From: Bacteroidota bacterium
Lineage (GTDB): Bacteria > Bacteroidota > Bacteroidia > Bacteroidales > Prolixibacteraceae
Assembly (NCBI GenBank): GCA_029265715.1
Contig: JAJUGZ010000001.1
Coordinates: forward strand, 84,996 to 148,995
Reading direction: 5' to 3'
Length of the DNA stretch: 64,000 nt
Under the pieces are notes generated by a model. That model was given only the letters and a program-made list of their open reading frames with translations, did not search any database and was not told the DNA's origin. Below, in pieces: positions 30,941 through 40,523 of the stretch. The position numbers and the translations under genes are program-made. Numbering within the stretch: position 1 is the first letter of the stretch; each line of letters begins with the position of its first letter.

Positions 30941-31900
30941 ATGAAGAAAATTGCCGTAGTTGCCCTGGGAGGCAACGCCCTGCTTCGCGAAAACGAAACC
31001 GGCACCATCGAGCAGCAGGAAGCCAACACGACCGACACGCTAGAAAACCTGGTTTTCCTGCTCAACGCGGGTTATGAAATTGTAATCACGCACGGGAACG
31101 GGCCACAGGTTGGTAACATTTTGATGCGAAACGATGCAGGTAAACAATTGTACGACATTGCCCCGATGCCCCTGGATATTTGTGTAGCCGATTCACAGGG
31201 AGGAATTGGCTACATGATTGAACGAATGATGCGCAATGTGCTAAACAAGCACGGCATACGGAAAAATGTTATCAGCATGATTACCATGGTAACTGTCGAC
31301 CCAAACGACCCTGCTTTTGAGAATCCGACCAAGCGTATCGGAAAGATTTATTCGCATGAAGAGGCCGACCATCTGGCAGAAACCAAAGGCTGGTCGTTCA
31401 AACCATCAACCAAAGGTCATGGAGGCTGGAACCGGGTCGTGCCGTCTCCCCTGCCACACGACATCATTAATAAAGAAACAATCGAACAATTAGTCCGTGC
31501 CGGGAATATCGTAATTGCTGCCGGTGGCGGCGGGATTCCGGTTTACTACGACGAAAACAACGACCTGCGCACTCTGGATGCCGTTATCGACAAGGATTTA
31601 GCGTCGGCCCTGCTGGCATCCAAAATCAGGGCCAACGAATTTTATATCTTGACCGATGTTCCGTTCATCTATAAAGATTTTGGCCTTCCGACCCAGGAAA
31701 AACTCGAATTTCTGGATTATGCCGACACCATAAAATACCTCGAAGCCGGAACGTTTGCCGAAGGATCGATGGCCCCCAAAATTAAAGCCTGTCTGCATTT
31801 CATTGAAAACGGCGGAGAGAAATCGGTCATAACCGAGGCCAAAAAGTTGGAAGATAAATCGTACGGGTCTAAAATCACCATGCATTACGACGAAACTTAA
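30941..31900 (+). CDS. arcC: Carbamate kinase
   Basis: 319 residues from the ATG at 30941 (MKKIAVVALGGNALL); an upstream in-frame ATG at 30908 overlaps the predicted promoter and is less likely. Catalyses carbamoyl phosphate + ADP to ATP + carbamate + ammonia. Family blocks seen: ALGGNALL at the start, THGNGPQVGNI, AADSQGGIGYMI-like DSQGGIGYMIE, and IAAGGGGIPV. It precedes a catabolic-type ornithine carbamoyltransferase by about 95 bp, suggesting ATP yield from citrulline or a related carbamoyl compound. No arginine deiminase gene is next to them. Confidence 0.95.
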   Translation: MKKIAVVALGGNALLRENETGTIEQQEANTTDTLENLVFLLNAGYEIVITHGNGPQVGNILMRNDAGKQLYDIAPMPLDICVADSQGGIGYMIERMMRNVLNKHGIRKNVISMITMVTVDPNDPAFENPTKRIGKIYSHEEADHLAETKGWSFKPSTKGHGGWNRVVPSPLPHDIINKETIEQLVRAGNIVIAAGGGGIPVYYDENNDLRTLDAVIDKDLASALLASKIRANEFYILTDVPFIYKDFGLPTQEKLEFLDYADTIKYLEAGTFAEGSMAPKIKACLHFIENGGEKSVITEAKKLEDKSYGSKITMHYDET

Positions 31901-31995
31901 ATAATCATAAAATAACCAAAGCAAAACGAGACCTTAACGTATCAGTCGATCCCAATTGCTAATTTTAAGCGTAAAACCTGAAAAAATTGAAAACC

Positions 31996-33000
31996 ATGGA
32001 AATGAACCTAAAAAAAAGAAACTTCCTGAAATTACTCGATTTTTCCCCGGAAGAAATACAATACCTGCTAAACCTTTCAACCAAATTGAAGAAAGCAAAA
32101 AAAAGCGGGCTGGAAGAACAAATGCTGCTTGGTAAAAATATAGCCCTGATATTCGAGAAAACTTCGACCCGTACCCGTTGTGCTTTTGAAGTTGCAGCGC
32201 ACGACCAGGGCGCCAATGTTACCTATCTGGGGCCTGTCGGCTCACAAATCGGGCACAAAGAATCTATTAAAGACACCGCCCGCGTATTGGGCCGCATGTA
32301 CGACGGCATTGAATACCGCGGCTATGGTCAGGAGATCGTGGAAGAATTAGCCAAATACGCGGGGGTCCCCGTCTGGAACGGGCTAACTACCGAATTTCAC
32401 CCCACCCAGGTCTTGGCCGATCTGATGACCATGCAGGAACACTGTGCTAAACCCCTCAACCAGGTTAAGTTCTGCTACCTGGGCGATGCCCACAACAACA
32501 TGGGCAATTCGCTAATGGTTGGCGCTGCCAAAATGGGCATGGATTTCCGGGCTGCGGCACCCAAAGGATGTCAACCATCCATCGAGCTACAACAAAGATG
32601 TCAGGACATAGCCGTACAAACCGGAGCCCGTATCCTGATTACCGAAAGCGTTGAAGAGGCTGTAAAAGACTGTGATTTCCTGTACACCGACGTTTGGGTA
32701 TCAATGGGAGAACCCGAATCGGCCTGGGCAGAGCGGATTAAACTGCTACAGCCGTATCAAATTAATTCGAAGGTTTTGCAAATGACCGGAAACCCCAACG
32801 TGAAGTTTTTGCATTGCCTTCCGGCTTTCCACAACCGGGAAACCAAGGTAGGCGAAGAAATTTTCCAAAAGTACGGATTGGATGCCATGGAAGTAACCGA
32901 TGATGTTTTTGAAAGCGAAGCTTCCATTGTGTTTGATCAGGCAGAAAACCGGCTTCATACCATCAAGGCAATTATGGTTGCCACATTAAATGAGTGGTAA
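31996..33000 (+). CDS. arcB: Ornithine carbamoyltransferase, catabolic type
   Basis: 334 residues from the ATG at 31996; a start at 32002 is equally possible. Transfers a carbamoyl group between carbamoyl phosphate and ornithine/citrulline. The carbamoyl-phosphate motif is STRTRCAFE, with [12 protein letters not shown] and the ornithine-loop HCLPAFHN also present, all standard for true OTCases and unlike the succinylornithine transcarbamylase used for arginine synthesis in some Bacteroidota. Pairing with arcC argues for phosphorolysis of citrulline to ornithine and carbamoyl phosphate, which is then used to make ATP. A perfect 13-bp terminator follows. Confidence 0.93.
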   Translation: MEMNLKKRNFLKLLDFSPEEIQYLLNLSTKLKKAKKSGLEEQMLLGKNIALIFEKTSTRTRCAFEVAAHDQGANVTYLGPVGSQIGHKESIKDTARVLGRMYDGIEYRGYGQEIVEELAKYAGVPVWNGLTTEFHPTQVLADLMTMQEHCAKPLNQVKFCYLGDAHNNMGNSLMVGAAKMGMDFRAAAPKGCQPSIELQQRCQDIAVQTGARILITESVEEAVKDCDFLYTDVWVSMGEPESAWAERIKLLQPYQINSKVLQMTGNPNVKFLHCLPAFHNRETKVGEEIFQKYGLDAMEVTDDVFESEASIVFDQAENRLHTIKAIMVATLNEW

Positions 33001-33019
33001 CCTGTTATCGCCGGACTGT

Positions 33020-33060
33020 AAAAAACGTTTCCGGAGAATGAGCCTTTGGAAACGTTTTTT
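33020..33060 (+). terminator. Terminator of arcC-arcB
   Basis: Perfect 13-bp arms (33020-33032 and 33048-33060) ending in a T-run. Confidence 0.9.
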
Positions 33061-33105
33061 ATGGCACGAGTGCCTTAAAACACCGTGAAATATCCGTTTT
33101 GATCC

Positions 33106-33113
33106 TATCTTTG
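33106..33113 (+). promoter_or_regulatory. Candidate -7 box of the fucosidase gene
   Basis: TATCTTTG fits TAnnTTTG, 43 bases before the ATG at 33157; no clear -33. Confidence 0.45.
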
Positions 33114-33156
33114 TCAGCACAATACAGCACAGTAAAACCACTTAAAACCTTAAACT

Positions 33157-34479
33157 ATGAATGTACAACGAATCGCGTCGTTATGGATGTTTTTATTCCT
33201 GATCATCAACCTGTACGCACAAAAAGACTATGTCCCGGCTCCTGAAAACCTGAAAAACCGGGAATGGTTTCAGGATGCCAAATTTGGATTGTTTATCCAT
33301 TGGGGGGTTTACAGCGAATTAGCAGGCGGAGGCGACTACGGCATTGCCGAATGGATCATGAACCAGAAAAAAATTCCGGTCAAACTGTACGAGAAACTCC
33401 CCACATTTTTCAATCCAACTCAATTCGACCCAAAAGAATGGGTCAGCATGGTAAAAAACGCCGGGATGAAATACATTGTCATTACCAGCAAACACCACGA
33501 TGGGTTTGCCATGTACGGATCGAAAGTGAGCAACTACAATGTAGTTGACCGCACTCCATACGGGAAAGATGTGATCAAAATGCTGAAAGATGAATGCGAC
33601 CGTCAGGGTATTAAATTGTTTTTTTACCATTCTCAACTCGACTGGCACCATCCCGATTATTTTCCGCGCGGAAATACCGGACAAGGTTATACCGGGCGTC
33701 CTGAATCGGGAGACTGGAACAAGTACCTCGACTACATGAATGCGCAGCTTACCGAGTTACTGACCAATTACGGCGAGGTTGGCGGTATCTGGTTCGACGG
33801 TATGTGGGATAAATGGGACGCTCCCTGGCGCCTGGATGAAACCTATGCCCTCATTCACAAACTTCAACCCGGAGCATTAATTGGTAGCAACCACCATAAA
33901 GCACCGTTCCCCGGCGAAGACTTCCAAATGTTTGAACGCGACCTCCCGGGCGAAAACACCATGGGCTTCAACCAAACCGGAACCATTTCGGAACTACCGC
34001 TCGAAATGTGTGAAACGATGAACGGCTCGTGGGGATTTAACCTGATCGACCAAGACTACAAATCGAGCAAACAATTGATCCAAACCATGGTTAAGGCTGC
34101 CGGATACGGCGCCAATTTTCTGCTGAACACGGGTCCCATGCCAAACGGAAAAATCCAGCCGGAAAATGTCGACACACTAATGATCATGGGCAAATGGATG
34201 AACAAGTACGGAGAAACAATTTACGGTACACGGCGCGGGCCAATCAAACCAACCACCTGGGGAGCCACAACTCAGAAAGACAATAAAGTCTGGATCCACG
34301 TGCTCGACTGCAAAGACGATTATCTGTTTATCGGCAAACTTCCAAAGAAAATAAAATCGGCAGTTTTTTTTGACGATCGTTCAAAAGTATCATTTAAAGA
34401 AACCGAGTATGGGACCATCTTGAATTTGCCAGCAATCAAAAAACAAAAAGTTGACACCATTATTGAAATCGAATTGTAA
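33157..34479 (+). CDS. Alpha-L-fucosidase, glycoside hydrolase family 29
   Basis: 440 residues with a signal peptide (MFLFLIINLYAQ), so exported. GH29 features: WFQDAKFGLFIHWG near the N-terminus, MKYIVITSKHHDGFAMY, and the nucleophile aspartate in GGIWFDGMWD (Asp214). Cleaves terminal alpha-L-fucose from glycans by a retaining mechanism. It sits alone with its own -7 box and terminator, not beside the SusC/D array, so its glycan partner locus is not visible here. Length is typical for a single-domain bacterial GH29 with a short C-terminal beta domain. Confidence 0.95.
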   Translation: MNVQRIASLWMFLFLIINLYAQKDYVPAPENLKNREWFQDAKFGLFIHWGVYSELAGGGDYGIAEWIMNQKKIPVKLYEKLPTFFNPTQFDPKEWVSMVKNAGMKYIVITSKHHDGFAMYGSKVSNYNVVDRTPYGKDVIKMLKDECDRQGIKLFFYHSQLDWHHPDYFPRGNTGQGYTGRPESGDWNKYLDYMNAQLTELLTNYGEVGGIWFDGMWDKWDAPWRLDETYALIHKLQPGALIGSNHHKAPFPGEDFQMFERDLPGENTMGFNQTGTISELPLEMCETMNGSWGFNLIDQDYKSSKQLIQTMVKAAGYGANFLLNTGPMPNGKIQPENVDTLMIMGKWMNKYGETIYGTRRGPIKPTTWGATTQKDNKVWIHVLDCKDDYLFIGKLPKKIKSAVFFDDRSKVSFKETEYGTILNLPAIKKQKVDTIIEIEL

Positions 34480-34508
34480 CCAACTCCCGTAAAATATTGA
34501 AAGGACAG

Positions 34509-34545
34509 GCGCCATTTTGGGAACCCGAAATGGCGCTCTTTTTTA
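34509..34545 (+). terminator. Terminator of the fucosidase gene
   Basis: Stem GCGCCATTT/AAATGGCGC extended by further pairing, followed by a six-base T-run. Confidence 0.85.
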
Positions 34546-34618
34546 TGATTTTGTTTCATTGAACTTTAAAATTCTTCTATCTTTCGACCCCTGATTCTAA
34601 ATCACTAATTTTTACCTT

Positions 34619-35728
34619 ATGAAAAATTTAAGTTTAGGACTCGTACTGATCCTGCTCTTAAGCACATTCTACTCGTGCCGCCATCATAAACTCAACGAAG
34701 GCGTTATCCGAAAAACCAAATACAAAGAGAGTATCAAAAAAGCTTATCAGGACCTGGGAGTCTTTTGCGTTACCAATTTTATCCCCGGAATGGCAGTCTG
34801 TGTTTCCATCGACAACGAAATTGTCTGGGCCGATGGTTTTGGATTGGCCAATAAAGAATTAAATGCTCCGGCAACTCCCCTGACCAAATTCAGGATCGGA
34901 GATGTTTCGCAGGTCATTACAGCGCTAACCGCAGCCAAGATGGCCGAAGAAAAACGCATCGACATTGACAAACCCATTTCAACATACATCCCGGAAATGG
35001 CCGGGAAAGATACGATTACCATCCGGCAGCTGGCCGCACATTCCGCAGGTATCCGCGAAGAAATGGACCCTGACCGGAATGGGCTCATCAACACCTCGCT
35101 GACAAAAGGGATTGAACGCTTTATCAACGACCCGCTACTGTATAAACCGGGGGCATATACCTTAAAAACAGGGCTTGGGTTCGACCTGATTGGCCGGGCG
35201 ATGGAAAACGCAGACAATAATTCGTTCTACAAAATTGTTAAAAGTACGTTGCTCGACACACTACACCTGGATGGCATTGCGCTCGATTATACCCCGGCCA
35301 TTATTGAAAACCGCAGTGCCTGCTACGATCGCGACATGGTGGCCCGGGTTGTAAATGCTACAACTCGCAACTTCTCGTACCGTGAACCATCGATGGGTTA
35401 TATTGCTTCGGTTACCGATTTGACCAAACTTGGCAATTTACTGCTTCAGCCAGGATTTTTTAAACAAGAAACGCTTGATTTGTTCTTCACACCATTCAAG
35501 CTCGAAGGAAATGTCGATTCTAACCAGGGATTTGGCTTTCTTCTCGGGAAAGATAGCGAGAACCATCCGTTCTACGGGCAACTCGGGAACATCACAGGTG
35601 GCAGTGCCATCCTGATTATTTTTCCTGAAAAGAAAATGGTAATTGCCATGGCTTCCAACCTGAGCATGGATTCTGGAGAATTACCCATTCTGAACGTCGC
35701 CAAAACATTTATGGATAATATGAAGTAA
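34619..35728 (+). CDS. Beta-lactamase-fold (class C/PBP-like) lipoprotein, probably catalytically inactive
   Basis: 369 residues with a lipoprotein signal (LLLSTFYSC, Cys20). The fold is the serine beta-lactamase/penicillin-binding type: GMAVCVSIDNEIVWADGFG, LTKFRIGDVSQVITALTAAKM, IRQLAAHSAGI. The catalytic S-x-x-K is replaced by D95-V-S-Q98, the second motif Y-x-N reads Y180-T-L182, and the third (HTG/KTG type) reads Q321-L-G323. Active serine acylation therefore looks impossible; a binding or regulatory role at the envelope is an inference. It has its own gap upstream and an inverted-repeat element downstream. Confidence 0.88.
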   Translation: MKNLSLGLVLILLLSTFYSCRHHKLNEGVIRKTKYKESIKKAYQDLGVFCVTNFIPGMAVCVSIDNEIVWADGFGLANKELNAPATPLTKFRIGDVSQVITALTAAKMAEEKRIDIDKPISTYIPEMAGKDTITIRQLAAHSAGIREEMDPDRNGLINTSLTKGIERFINDPLLYKPGAYTLKTGLGFDLIGRAMENADNNSFYKIVKSTLLDTLHLDGIALDYTPAIIENRSACYDRDMVARVVNATTRNFSYREPSMGYIASVTDLTKLGNLLLQPGFFKQETLDLFFTPFKLEGNVDSNQGFGFLLGKDSENHPFYGQLGNITGGSAILIIFPEKKMVIAMASNLSMDSGELPILNVAKTFMDNMK

Positions 35729-36058
35729 GTATCAGCAAATGAAGAGACTATCTCAAAAGTGCGATGCCATGGGCCCATCGCCATTGCGAGCGAGTAATCT
35801 GTATTTCAACAGATTAATTCAGTTGTACCTCCTTCACAACAACGTTACAACTGACTGTTGAGGCAGTCTCTTTTATTTTTTTATCACCATCCATAAACAA
35901 ATCTTCTTTCAGGACCCGCATGAGCGAAAGTGCATATCTTCAGGTCCGGCCTCCTATAAAAATTGGCATACGGATCGGTTAGCCGCGAAGCGAGGCACTT
36001 CTCCAAAATGGTTTTTGATGACTCCTCCTGACTACAGAAGGCCGAACTCCCATTATTT
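35729..36058. other. Intergenic region after the beta-lactamase-fold gene
   Basis: About 330 bp. The first half is the inverted-repeat element. The second half has a 60-codon minus-strand reading frame overlapping the stop of the ABC permease (ATGAGTAA), which is not called as a gene for lack of support. Confidence 0.6.
35742..35873. repeat. 132-bp inverted-repeat element with cloverleaf-like internal hairpins
   Basis: Outer arms 35742-35756 and 35859-35873 match at 13 of 15 positions. Inside lie three separate hairpins: GCGATG/CATCGC (35761-35766, 35776-35781), TAATCTGT/ACAGATTA (35795-35802, 35809-35816) and CAGTTGT/ACAACTG (35820-35826, 35847-35853). A T-run follows on the plus strand. 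It may be a miniature mobile element, a structured RNA or an elaborate terminator. Confidence 0.65.
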
Positions 36059-39000
36059 TTACTCATTCCGCAATGTGCCGACCAAATCCTTCTGCAATGC
36101 CGACCAGACAGCCACCAAAGTACAAATGGCCCCACTAAGGATAACCAAGAGCGGGATTACCCACAACCAGTTCCATAAACCAGCATAAAGCGGCGAAAAG
36201 AGGGTTGGCAGGCCACTCAAAAAGGCCGGGATCAAGCCGATTAAAACAGCAACAGCAACCACCAGTAGTTTTTCTCCCACGACCAACCGGTATATTTTCG
36301 TTTTTGAAAAACCAACCGACTGCAACAACGCGAACTGCGGAACCTGCTCAAATGTGGTCCTGAAAATCAAAACCCCAAGCCCGATTGTGCCAATCAGCAA
36401 TCCGAGGGCGCCCAGCATCAGGAAAATGTTCAGGTACGTATTTTCGACCTGATAGAACGATAATAACCGATCGGTGCTGCGGACAACTTCGGGCCCATAA
36501 TTCCGCAAACTTTCGGCCAACTCTCCAGCCGAAATTGTCTCCGGCGCATCAACCAAAAAAAGCTCCGACCCGCTCACCGACGGAAAATTCTGATTGAAAA
36601 ATCGGGCATCAATCAACACATTCCCCTGAAATACGGAATTGGCCAAGCCGCCAATCAGCTTTATTTTCAGGTCGTCGCCCTGCTCGTTTTTATAGACCAG
36701 CGTATCCCCTACTTTCTTGCCCAGCCCCCACTGGATGACCGTTTGGTCGGCAATACCCGGTATCACGCCATCGGATAGTTCTTTGCTCAGGCTTTGCCAC
36801 GGATGTTCGGCATCCAGATCGACCGAGCGGGTTGCAAACGTAAAAGCTTGGCGCCGGTCAAAATCGTCCGGGTTGAAACCAATCAGGCGGGGCCGCGAAA
36901 TCCGGTTCAGGTTCAAACAACTGGCATCGTCGCCCGGCTGAACACTGAATTGCACAACGTGTACGGAATCGGGCAAGCCTGTTTCATTACGGCCTTCGGG
37001 AGTATTCAGGTCGAAAAGCACCGGAAGCGTCGTCTCGATAAACCAGGGATAACCGCCGGTTCCGGATGAGGGCAAACCGGCATTTCGGGTCAGGTCCTTG
37101 CGGTAAAGACCGGTTGAAACAACCAGGAAAACCCCAACCGACAGAAATGCGGCGGTCATCACATTCCGGCGACGCTCGCCAGCCACCCGTTTCAGGAAAA
37201 ATAACTTCGAAGAAAATGCCATAGTTGCTGAGTGCCGGGCCAACTTCCGGAGCACTGAATCCAGCAAAAACAACAAACCCGGCAGCAAACCGAACCCACT
37301 CATGAAAAACAAATCCGGATTAATCTCGTCGCTCCCCAGTCCGTTAACCAGCAACAAAACCACAGAGCCTGCAGCCAACAAAATTCCGGTAATTGTTTGC
37401 CATTTGCCGGTCCTTTTTCCCTCCGGAACAAAAGACTTCTGAAGAACAATTTTTTGCTGCTTCAGAAACTTACTCAACACGATCCAAACAGTTAATATTG
37501 AGATAAAAACGATAGAAAATGCGCCAATCAGCAATGAACTAAATTGAATATTGATGTGGACAATCGATGTTTGAACGATGCTTGTCCAAATGGTATTGAT
37601 CGCCGATAAAATGAGTTTGTTGTACCCAATCGCAAACGGCATCCCCAGTAAAACTCCGAGGAGAACATACACCAACGATTCTTTCACCAACATGTTCCTG
37701 ACTTGCTTTGGCGTGAAACCCATGGCCAGCAAGGTAGCGGATTCAGCCTGCCGGTAGTTCAGAAAAAGTTTGAACAACAGGAAACTGAGCAAAACGGCAG
37801 CAAACAACACAAAAAAGCTCAGCCCGATGAAAAGCTGGCCAAAATCGACACTGTGCGAAGCCGCGTCTAAGCCGTTTTGACGAACATCGGTCACCTGAAA
37901 ACCGACCATTTCCGGATTCATCGAAGCCATCAGTTTTTCGGATAATTCTTTGCCACGCAAGCCCGGAAACCGGATGGCCGTTGCCTGTCCGAAACGGTTG
38001 CCCCATAACTTTTGCGCAATCGCCAGCGATACAAACGCTTTCGGGGTGCCTTTGTAGTGGTTCCAGTAAGCTTCGTCGGTCGGACGGATCTTCGACAGGT
38101 CGACAGGCACGCCTGTTTCCCAATCGCTGCAATGCCCGGCATCAGACAGGCCCGGAATATCGGGCATCAGGTTTTGATCGGCATACAGACCTTTGATCGG
38201 TTCAATCCGCTGAACCACAAATACGGTATCACGTTGTTTCAGGCGACGCAACGGCCCCACCTCGAAATAAGATACCCGGACGCTGTCGCCCACGTTAACC
38301 TTCAAATCATCAGCAAGCCACTGATTAACAACCATCTGATTGCCGGAAAGCAAGGTATCAGTCGATACAAACGAATACGGACATGCCTGATCGCCAAACC
38401 TGAATTCGTTGGCAAAATAGCTCATCACCGGCCAGCTTCCGGAGAAACTGGACAGCACGTATTTTTCAAGTTCCGGCTCGATGAATACACGATCGGAAAC
38501 AACTTCGGTATAATTCAAATCCTGATTTTCACGAATCCGGAGATTTGCATCATCGGTTGACCAGCAGGCTTGCAGCATTTTATTAATCTCGCCGGATGTT
38601 GAATTACCATCGAGCAACACCACGTTGGCTTTGGCATCCAGCCCCAATTGATTGTTGAGCCATTCCGCATTCAAAAACACATTGCGCGGCGCCGTTTGAT
38701 TGTTTTGCAGGTTGAAATTGCCCAATTCCGGAGCGCTCAAAATCCGGGAAATCCTGACGCGAAACGAAACACCGGACCCATCGGCCGCAACAAACGGTGT
38801 ATTGGCCGGGAAAGCGCTCAGTTTGTTGACCCGAAGCAGAATTTCGTCACCCACTTTTACCCGGGCCAGTTTGGCCAGTTGCTCGTTAATGGCAGCTTCG
38901 CCAACAGCAGGGACCCAACCAAGATCAGCTTCAGCAAAATTTAAAACCAGACTATCAACACCCCAAACCGCCAACTGATTAACCCGCAGTTGCCCCCCAT

Positions 39001-39289
39001 CAACGACGGCTACCCCATTGGCCCGCAAAAGAGCCGCTGTTCTTTCGCCAGAAACCCGGGCAAGATCAGTTGCCAGTTGTTTTCTGAAAATACGTTCGCC
39101 AGCCGTGATCACCCGGCTTGTTTTGCCCAAGCGTTCAATCGTAATTTGCTGCAGGCTGTACCGCACCGAGTCGCCAACAATCAGGGCGCCGGTCAGGATA
39201 GCTGCACTGAGCGCAATGCCCAACACCAGTGTCAGGTTCAGGCGCCGGTAATGCCAGACTGTTTTCAGTATGTATCGGGAAATAGACAT
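36059..39289 (-). CDS. ABC transporter permease, FtsX/MacB type
   Basis: A 1076-residue inner-membrane permease. A first transmembrane segment (about 18-40) is followed by a large extracytoplasmic domain, a first FtsX domain with three helices (about 480-610), a linker with extra helices (about 640-690), a second extracytoplasmic domain (about 700-935), and a second FtsX domain (about 955-1065) with FALLQSVGFSKTKIYRLVVGEK. This duplicated layout is that of mechanotransmission ABC systems that move lipoproteins, lipids or peptides outward rather than import nutrients. The ATP-binding partner ends three bases before its start, so the two are translationally coupled. Confidence 0.9.
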   Translation of the reverse strand: MSISRYILKTVWHYRRLNLTLVLGIALSAAILTGALIVGDSVRYSLQQITIERLGKTSRVITAGERIFRKQLATDLARVSGERTAALLRANGVAVVDGGQLRVNQLAVWGVDSLVLNFAEADLGWVPAVGEAAINEQLAKLARVKVGDEILLRVNKLSAFPANTPFVAADGSGVSFRVRISRILSAPELGNFNLQNNQTAPRNVFLNAEWLNNQLGLDAKANVVLLDGNSTSGEINKMLQACWSTDDANLRIRENQDLNYTEVVSDRVFIEPELEKYVLSSFSGSWPVMSYFANEFRFGDQACPYSFVSTDTLLSGNQMVVNQWLADDLKVNVGDSVRVSYFEVGPLRRLKQRDTVFVVQRIEPIKGLYADQNLMPDIPGLSDAGHCSDWETGVPVDLSKIRPTDEAYWNHYKGTPKAFVSLAIAQKLWGNRFGQATAIRFPGLRGKELSEKLMASMNPEMVGFQVTDVRQNGLDAASHSVDFGQLFIGLSFFVLFAAVLLSFLLFKLFLNYRQAESATLLAMGFTPKQVRNMLVKESLVYVLLGVLLGMPFAIGYNKLILSAINTIWTSIVQTSIVHINIQFSSLLIGAFSIVFISILTVWIVLSKFLKQQKIVLQKSFVPEGKRTGKWQTITGILLAAGSVVLLLVNGLGSDEINPDLFFMSGFGLLPGLLFLLDSVLRKLARHSATMAFSSKLFFLKRVAGERRRNVMTAAFLSVGVFLVVSTGLYRKDLTRNAGLPSSGTGGYPWFIETTLPVLFDLNTPEGRNETGLPDSVHVVQFSVQPGDDASCLNLNRISRPRLIGFNPDDFDRRQAFTFATRSVDLDAEHPWQSLSKELSDGVIPGIADQTVIQWGLGKKVGDTLVYKNEQGDDLKIKLIGGLANSVFQGNVLIDARFFNQNFPSVSGSELFLVDAPETISAGELAESLRNYGPEVVRSTDRLLSFYQVENTYLNIFLMLGALGLLIGTIGLGVLIFRTTFEQVPQFALLQSVGFSKTKIYRLVVGEKLLVVAVAVLIGLIPAFLSGLPTLFSPLYAGLWNWLWVIPLLVILSGAICTLVAVWSALQKDLVGTLRNE

Positions 39290-39292
39290 AAC

Positions 39293-39970
39293 TTAGTGCC
39301 GGATTAGTTTTCCATCGACCAACTCGTAGACACACTGCATTTTGCGCGCCAATTCAGAAGAATGTGTGACAGTAATCAGAGCGATACCTTCTTCGCGATT
39401 GAGTTCGACCAGTAAATCGGCCAACTGTGAGGCGGTATGCGCATCGAGCGCACCGGTTGGCTCGTCGGCCAAGAGAAGCGAAGGTCTGTTTACCAGGGCA
39501 CGCACCACGGCAGCCCGCTGACATTCACCTCCGGAAAGTTGCGAAGGTTTCTGATACATAACCTTCGAAAGCCCGACCCGTTCGATCAATGTTTTTGCCC
39601 GCCTGATGGTTTCTGCACCCTGAAGGTTTTTATCCGTCAGCGTTGGCACCAGCACATTTTCCCACAGGGAAAATTGCGGCAACAGGTGGTGCAACTGAAA
39701 CACAAACCCGATTTTCAGGTTACGAAAAGCAGCCAGCCCAGTATCGGGAACTTTTAACAAATCGCGGCCCTCAAAAATAATTTTCCCGGAATCCGGACGA
39801 TCGAGCGCCCCAATCAAATTGAGCAAGGTCGTTTTTCCGGAACCTGACGGCCCGACAATGGCAAGGCTTTCACCCGGCTGTACGTCAAGATCTAATTCAT
39901 CGAGAATGACCCGCGGGTGTTGTTCCCCGGAAGGATATGATTTACTGATCCGATCGAGTTGAAGAATCAT
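39293..39970 (-). CDS. ABC transporter ATP-binding protein, LolD/MacB type
   Basis: 225 residues from the ATG at 39970 (MILQLDRISKSYPSG); the longer frame from 40027 begins with unlikely sequence. Walker A GPSGSGKTTLLN, Q-loop FVFQLHHLLPQ, signature LSGGECQRAAVVRAL, Walker B LLLADEPTGALD and the switch His in ITVTHSSEL are all intact. The sequence type is the LolD/MacB/FtsE group. It powers the large permease encoded just downstream; the cargo is not identifiable. A terminator at 40035-40059 separates it from the sigma-factor gene upstream, so it should have its own promoter in the 60-bp gap. Confidence 0.95.
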   Translation of the reverse strand: MILQLDRISKSYPSGEQHPRVILDELDLDVQPGESLAIVGPSGSGKTTLLNLIGALDRPDSGKIIFEGRDLLKVPDTGLAAFRNLKIGFVFQLHHLLPQFSLWENVLVPTLTDKNLQGAETIRRAKTLIERVGLSKVMYQKPSQLSGGECQRAAVVRALVNRPSLLLADEPTGALDAHTASQLADLLVELNREEGIALITVTHSSELARKMQCVYELVDGKLIRH

Positions 39971-40034
39971 GATGCTTGGGTTGAGTTTATTAGGGCAACA
40001 AGTTACTGTTTTATCCGGTTGCAACAAAAAACAA

Positions 40035-40059
40035 GCGCCCTGCCATAGGTGCAGGGCGC
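40035..40059 (-). terminator. Terminator of the second ECF sigma operon
   Basis: Perfect 9-bp stem GCGCCCTGC/GCAGGGCGC with a seven-base loop, followed by TTGTTTTTT on the minus strand. Confidence 0.85.
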
Positions 40060-40088
40060 CCGCCTAAAATTTTCCAATCTATATTTTC

Positions 40089-40523
40089 TTAACCTTCCTG
40101 AACCTTCCGGCTTCGTCCCAATAATTGATCCAGGGTCCAAAGCGCAAAAGCTGCCAGGAAAATAATAAAGACTTCTTTCGGGATCGCGGTAAAATATCCG
40201 AGTAACGAACGCCCAACCTGGCTGACCTTTTCTGCGCCTTCGGCCGCTTGCGGGTTATTCAGGAATGAGAGCAAGCTTTGTCCGCTGTCTGTTTCCCCGG
40301 CTTGCCCCATCGAAAGAAACACGATGAACCCCACAAAAATCGCAGCCAAAGCAATCCACATCGGCCTGCTGATTACAGGCTTGTAATCGTGCAGCAATGG
40401 TTTTGGCGTGAGGGCAGCTTCGGTTTGTATGCGCTGCATCACGCTCAGCGTAAACCTATCCGAAGGCGAATCAGGTTTGACCCGTTTCATCAGGTTTTCA
40501 AAATTGCGGTCTATCTGTTTCAT
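40089..40523 (-). CDS. Small membrane protein, putative anti-sigma partner
   Basis: 144 residues, not recognised as a named family. A hydrophilic, charged N-terminus (about 1-52, NFENLMKRVKPDSPSDRFTL) is followed by two transmembrane segments (about 53-72 and 112-130) around a short polar loop. Its ATG overlaps the stop of the ECF sigma gene by four bases (ATGA), so translation is coupled. In this phylum such partners commonly hold an ECF sigma factor at the membrane; that role is inferred from position and topology. No zinc-binding HxxxCxxC anti-sigma motif and no FecR domain are visible. Confidence 0.75.
   Translation of the reverse strand: MKQIDRNFENLMKRVKPDSPSDRFTLSVMQRIQTEAALTPKPLLHDYKPVISRPMWIALAAIFVGFIVFLSMGQAGETDSGQSLLSFLNNPQAAEGAEKVSQVGRSLLGYFTAIPKEVFIIFLAAFALWTLDQLLGRSRKVQEG

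Noticed and set aside
35884..36066. 60-codon minus-strand ORF overlapping the ABC permease stop (ATGAGTAA)
   Set aside because: The overlap looks like translational coupling, but the product has no recognisable domain and lies beside a repeat element; likely a chance frame or a remnant.
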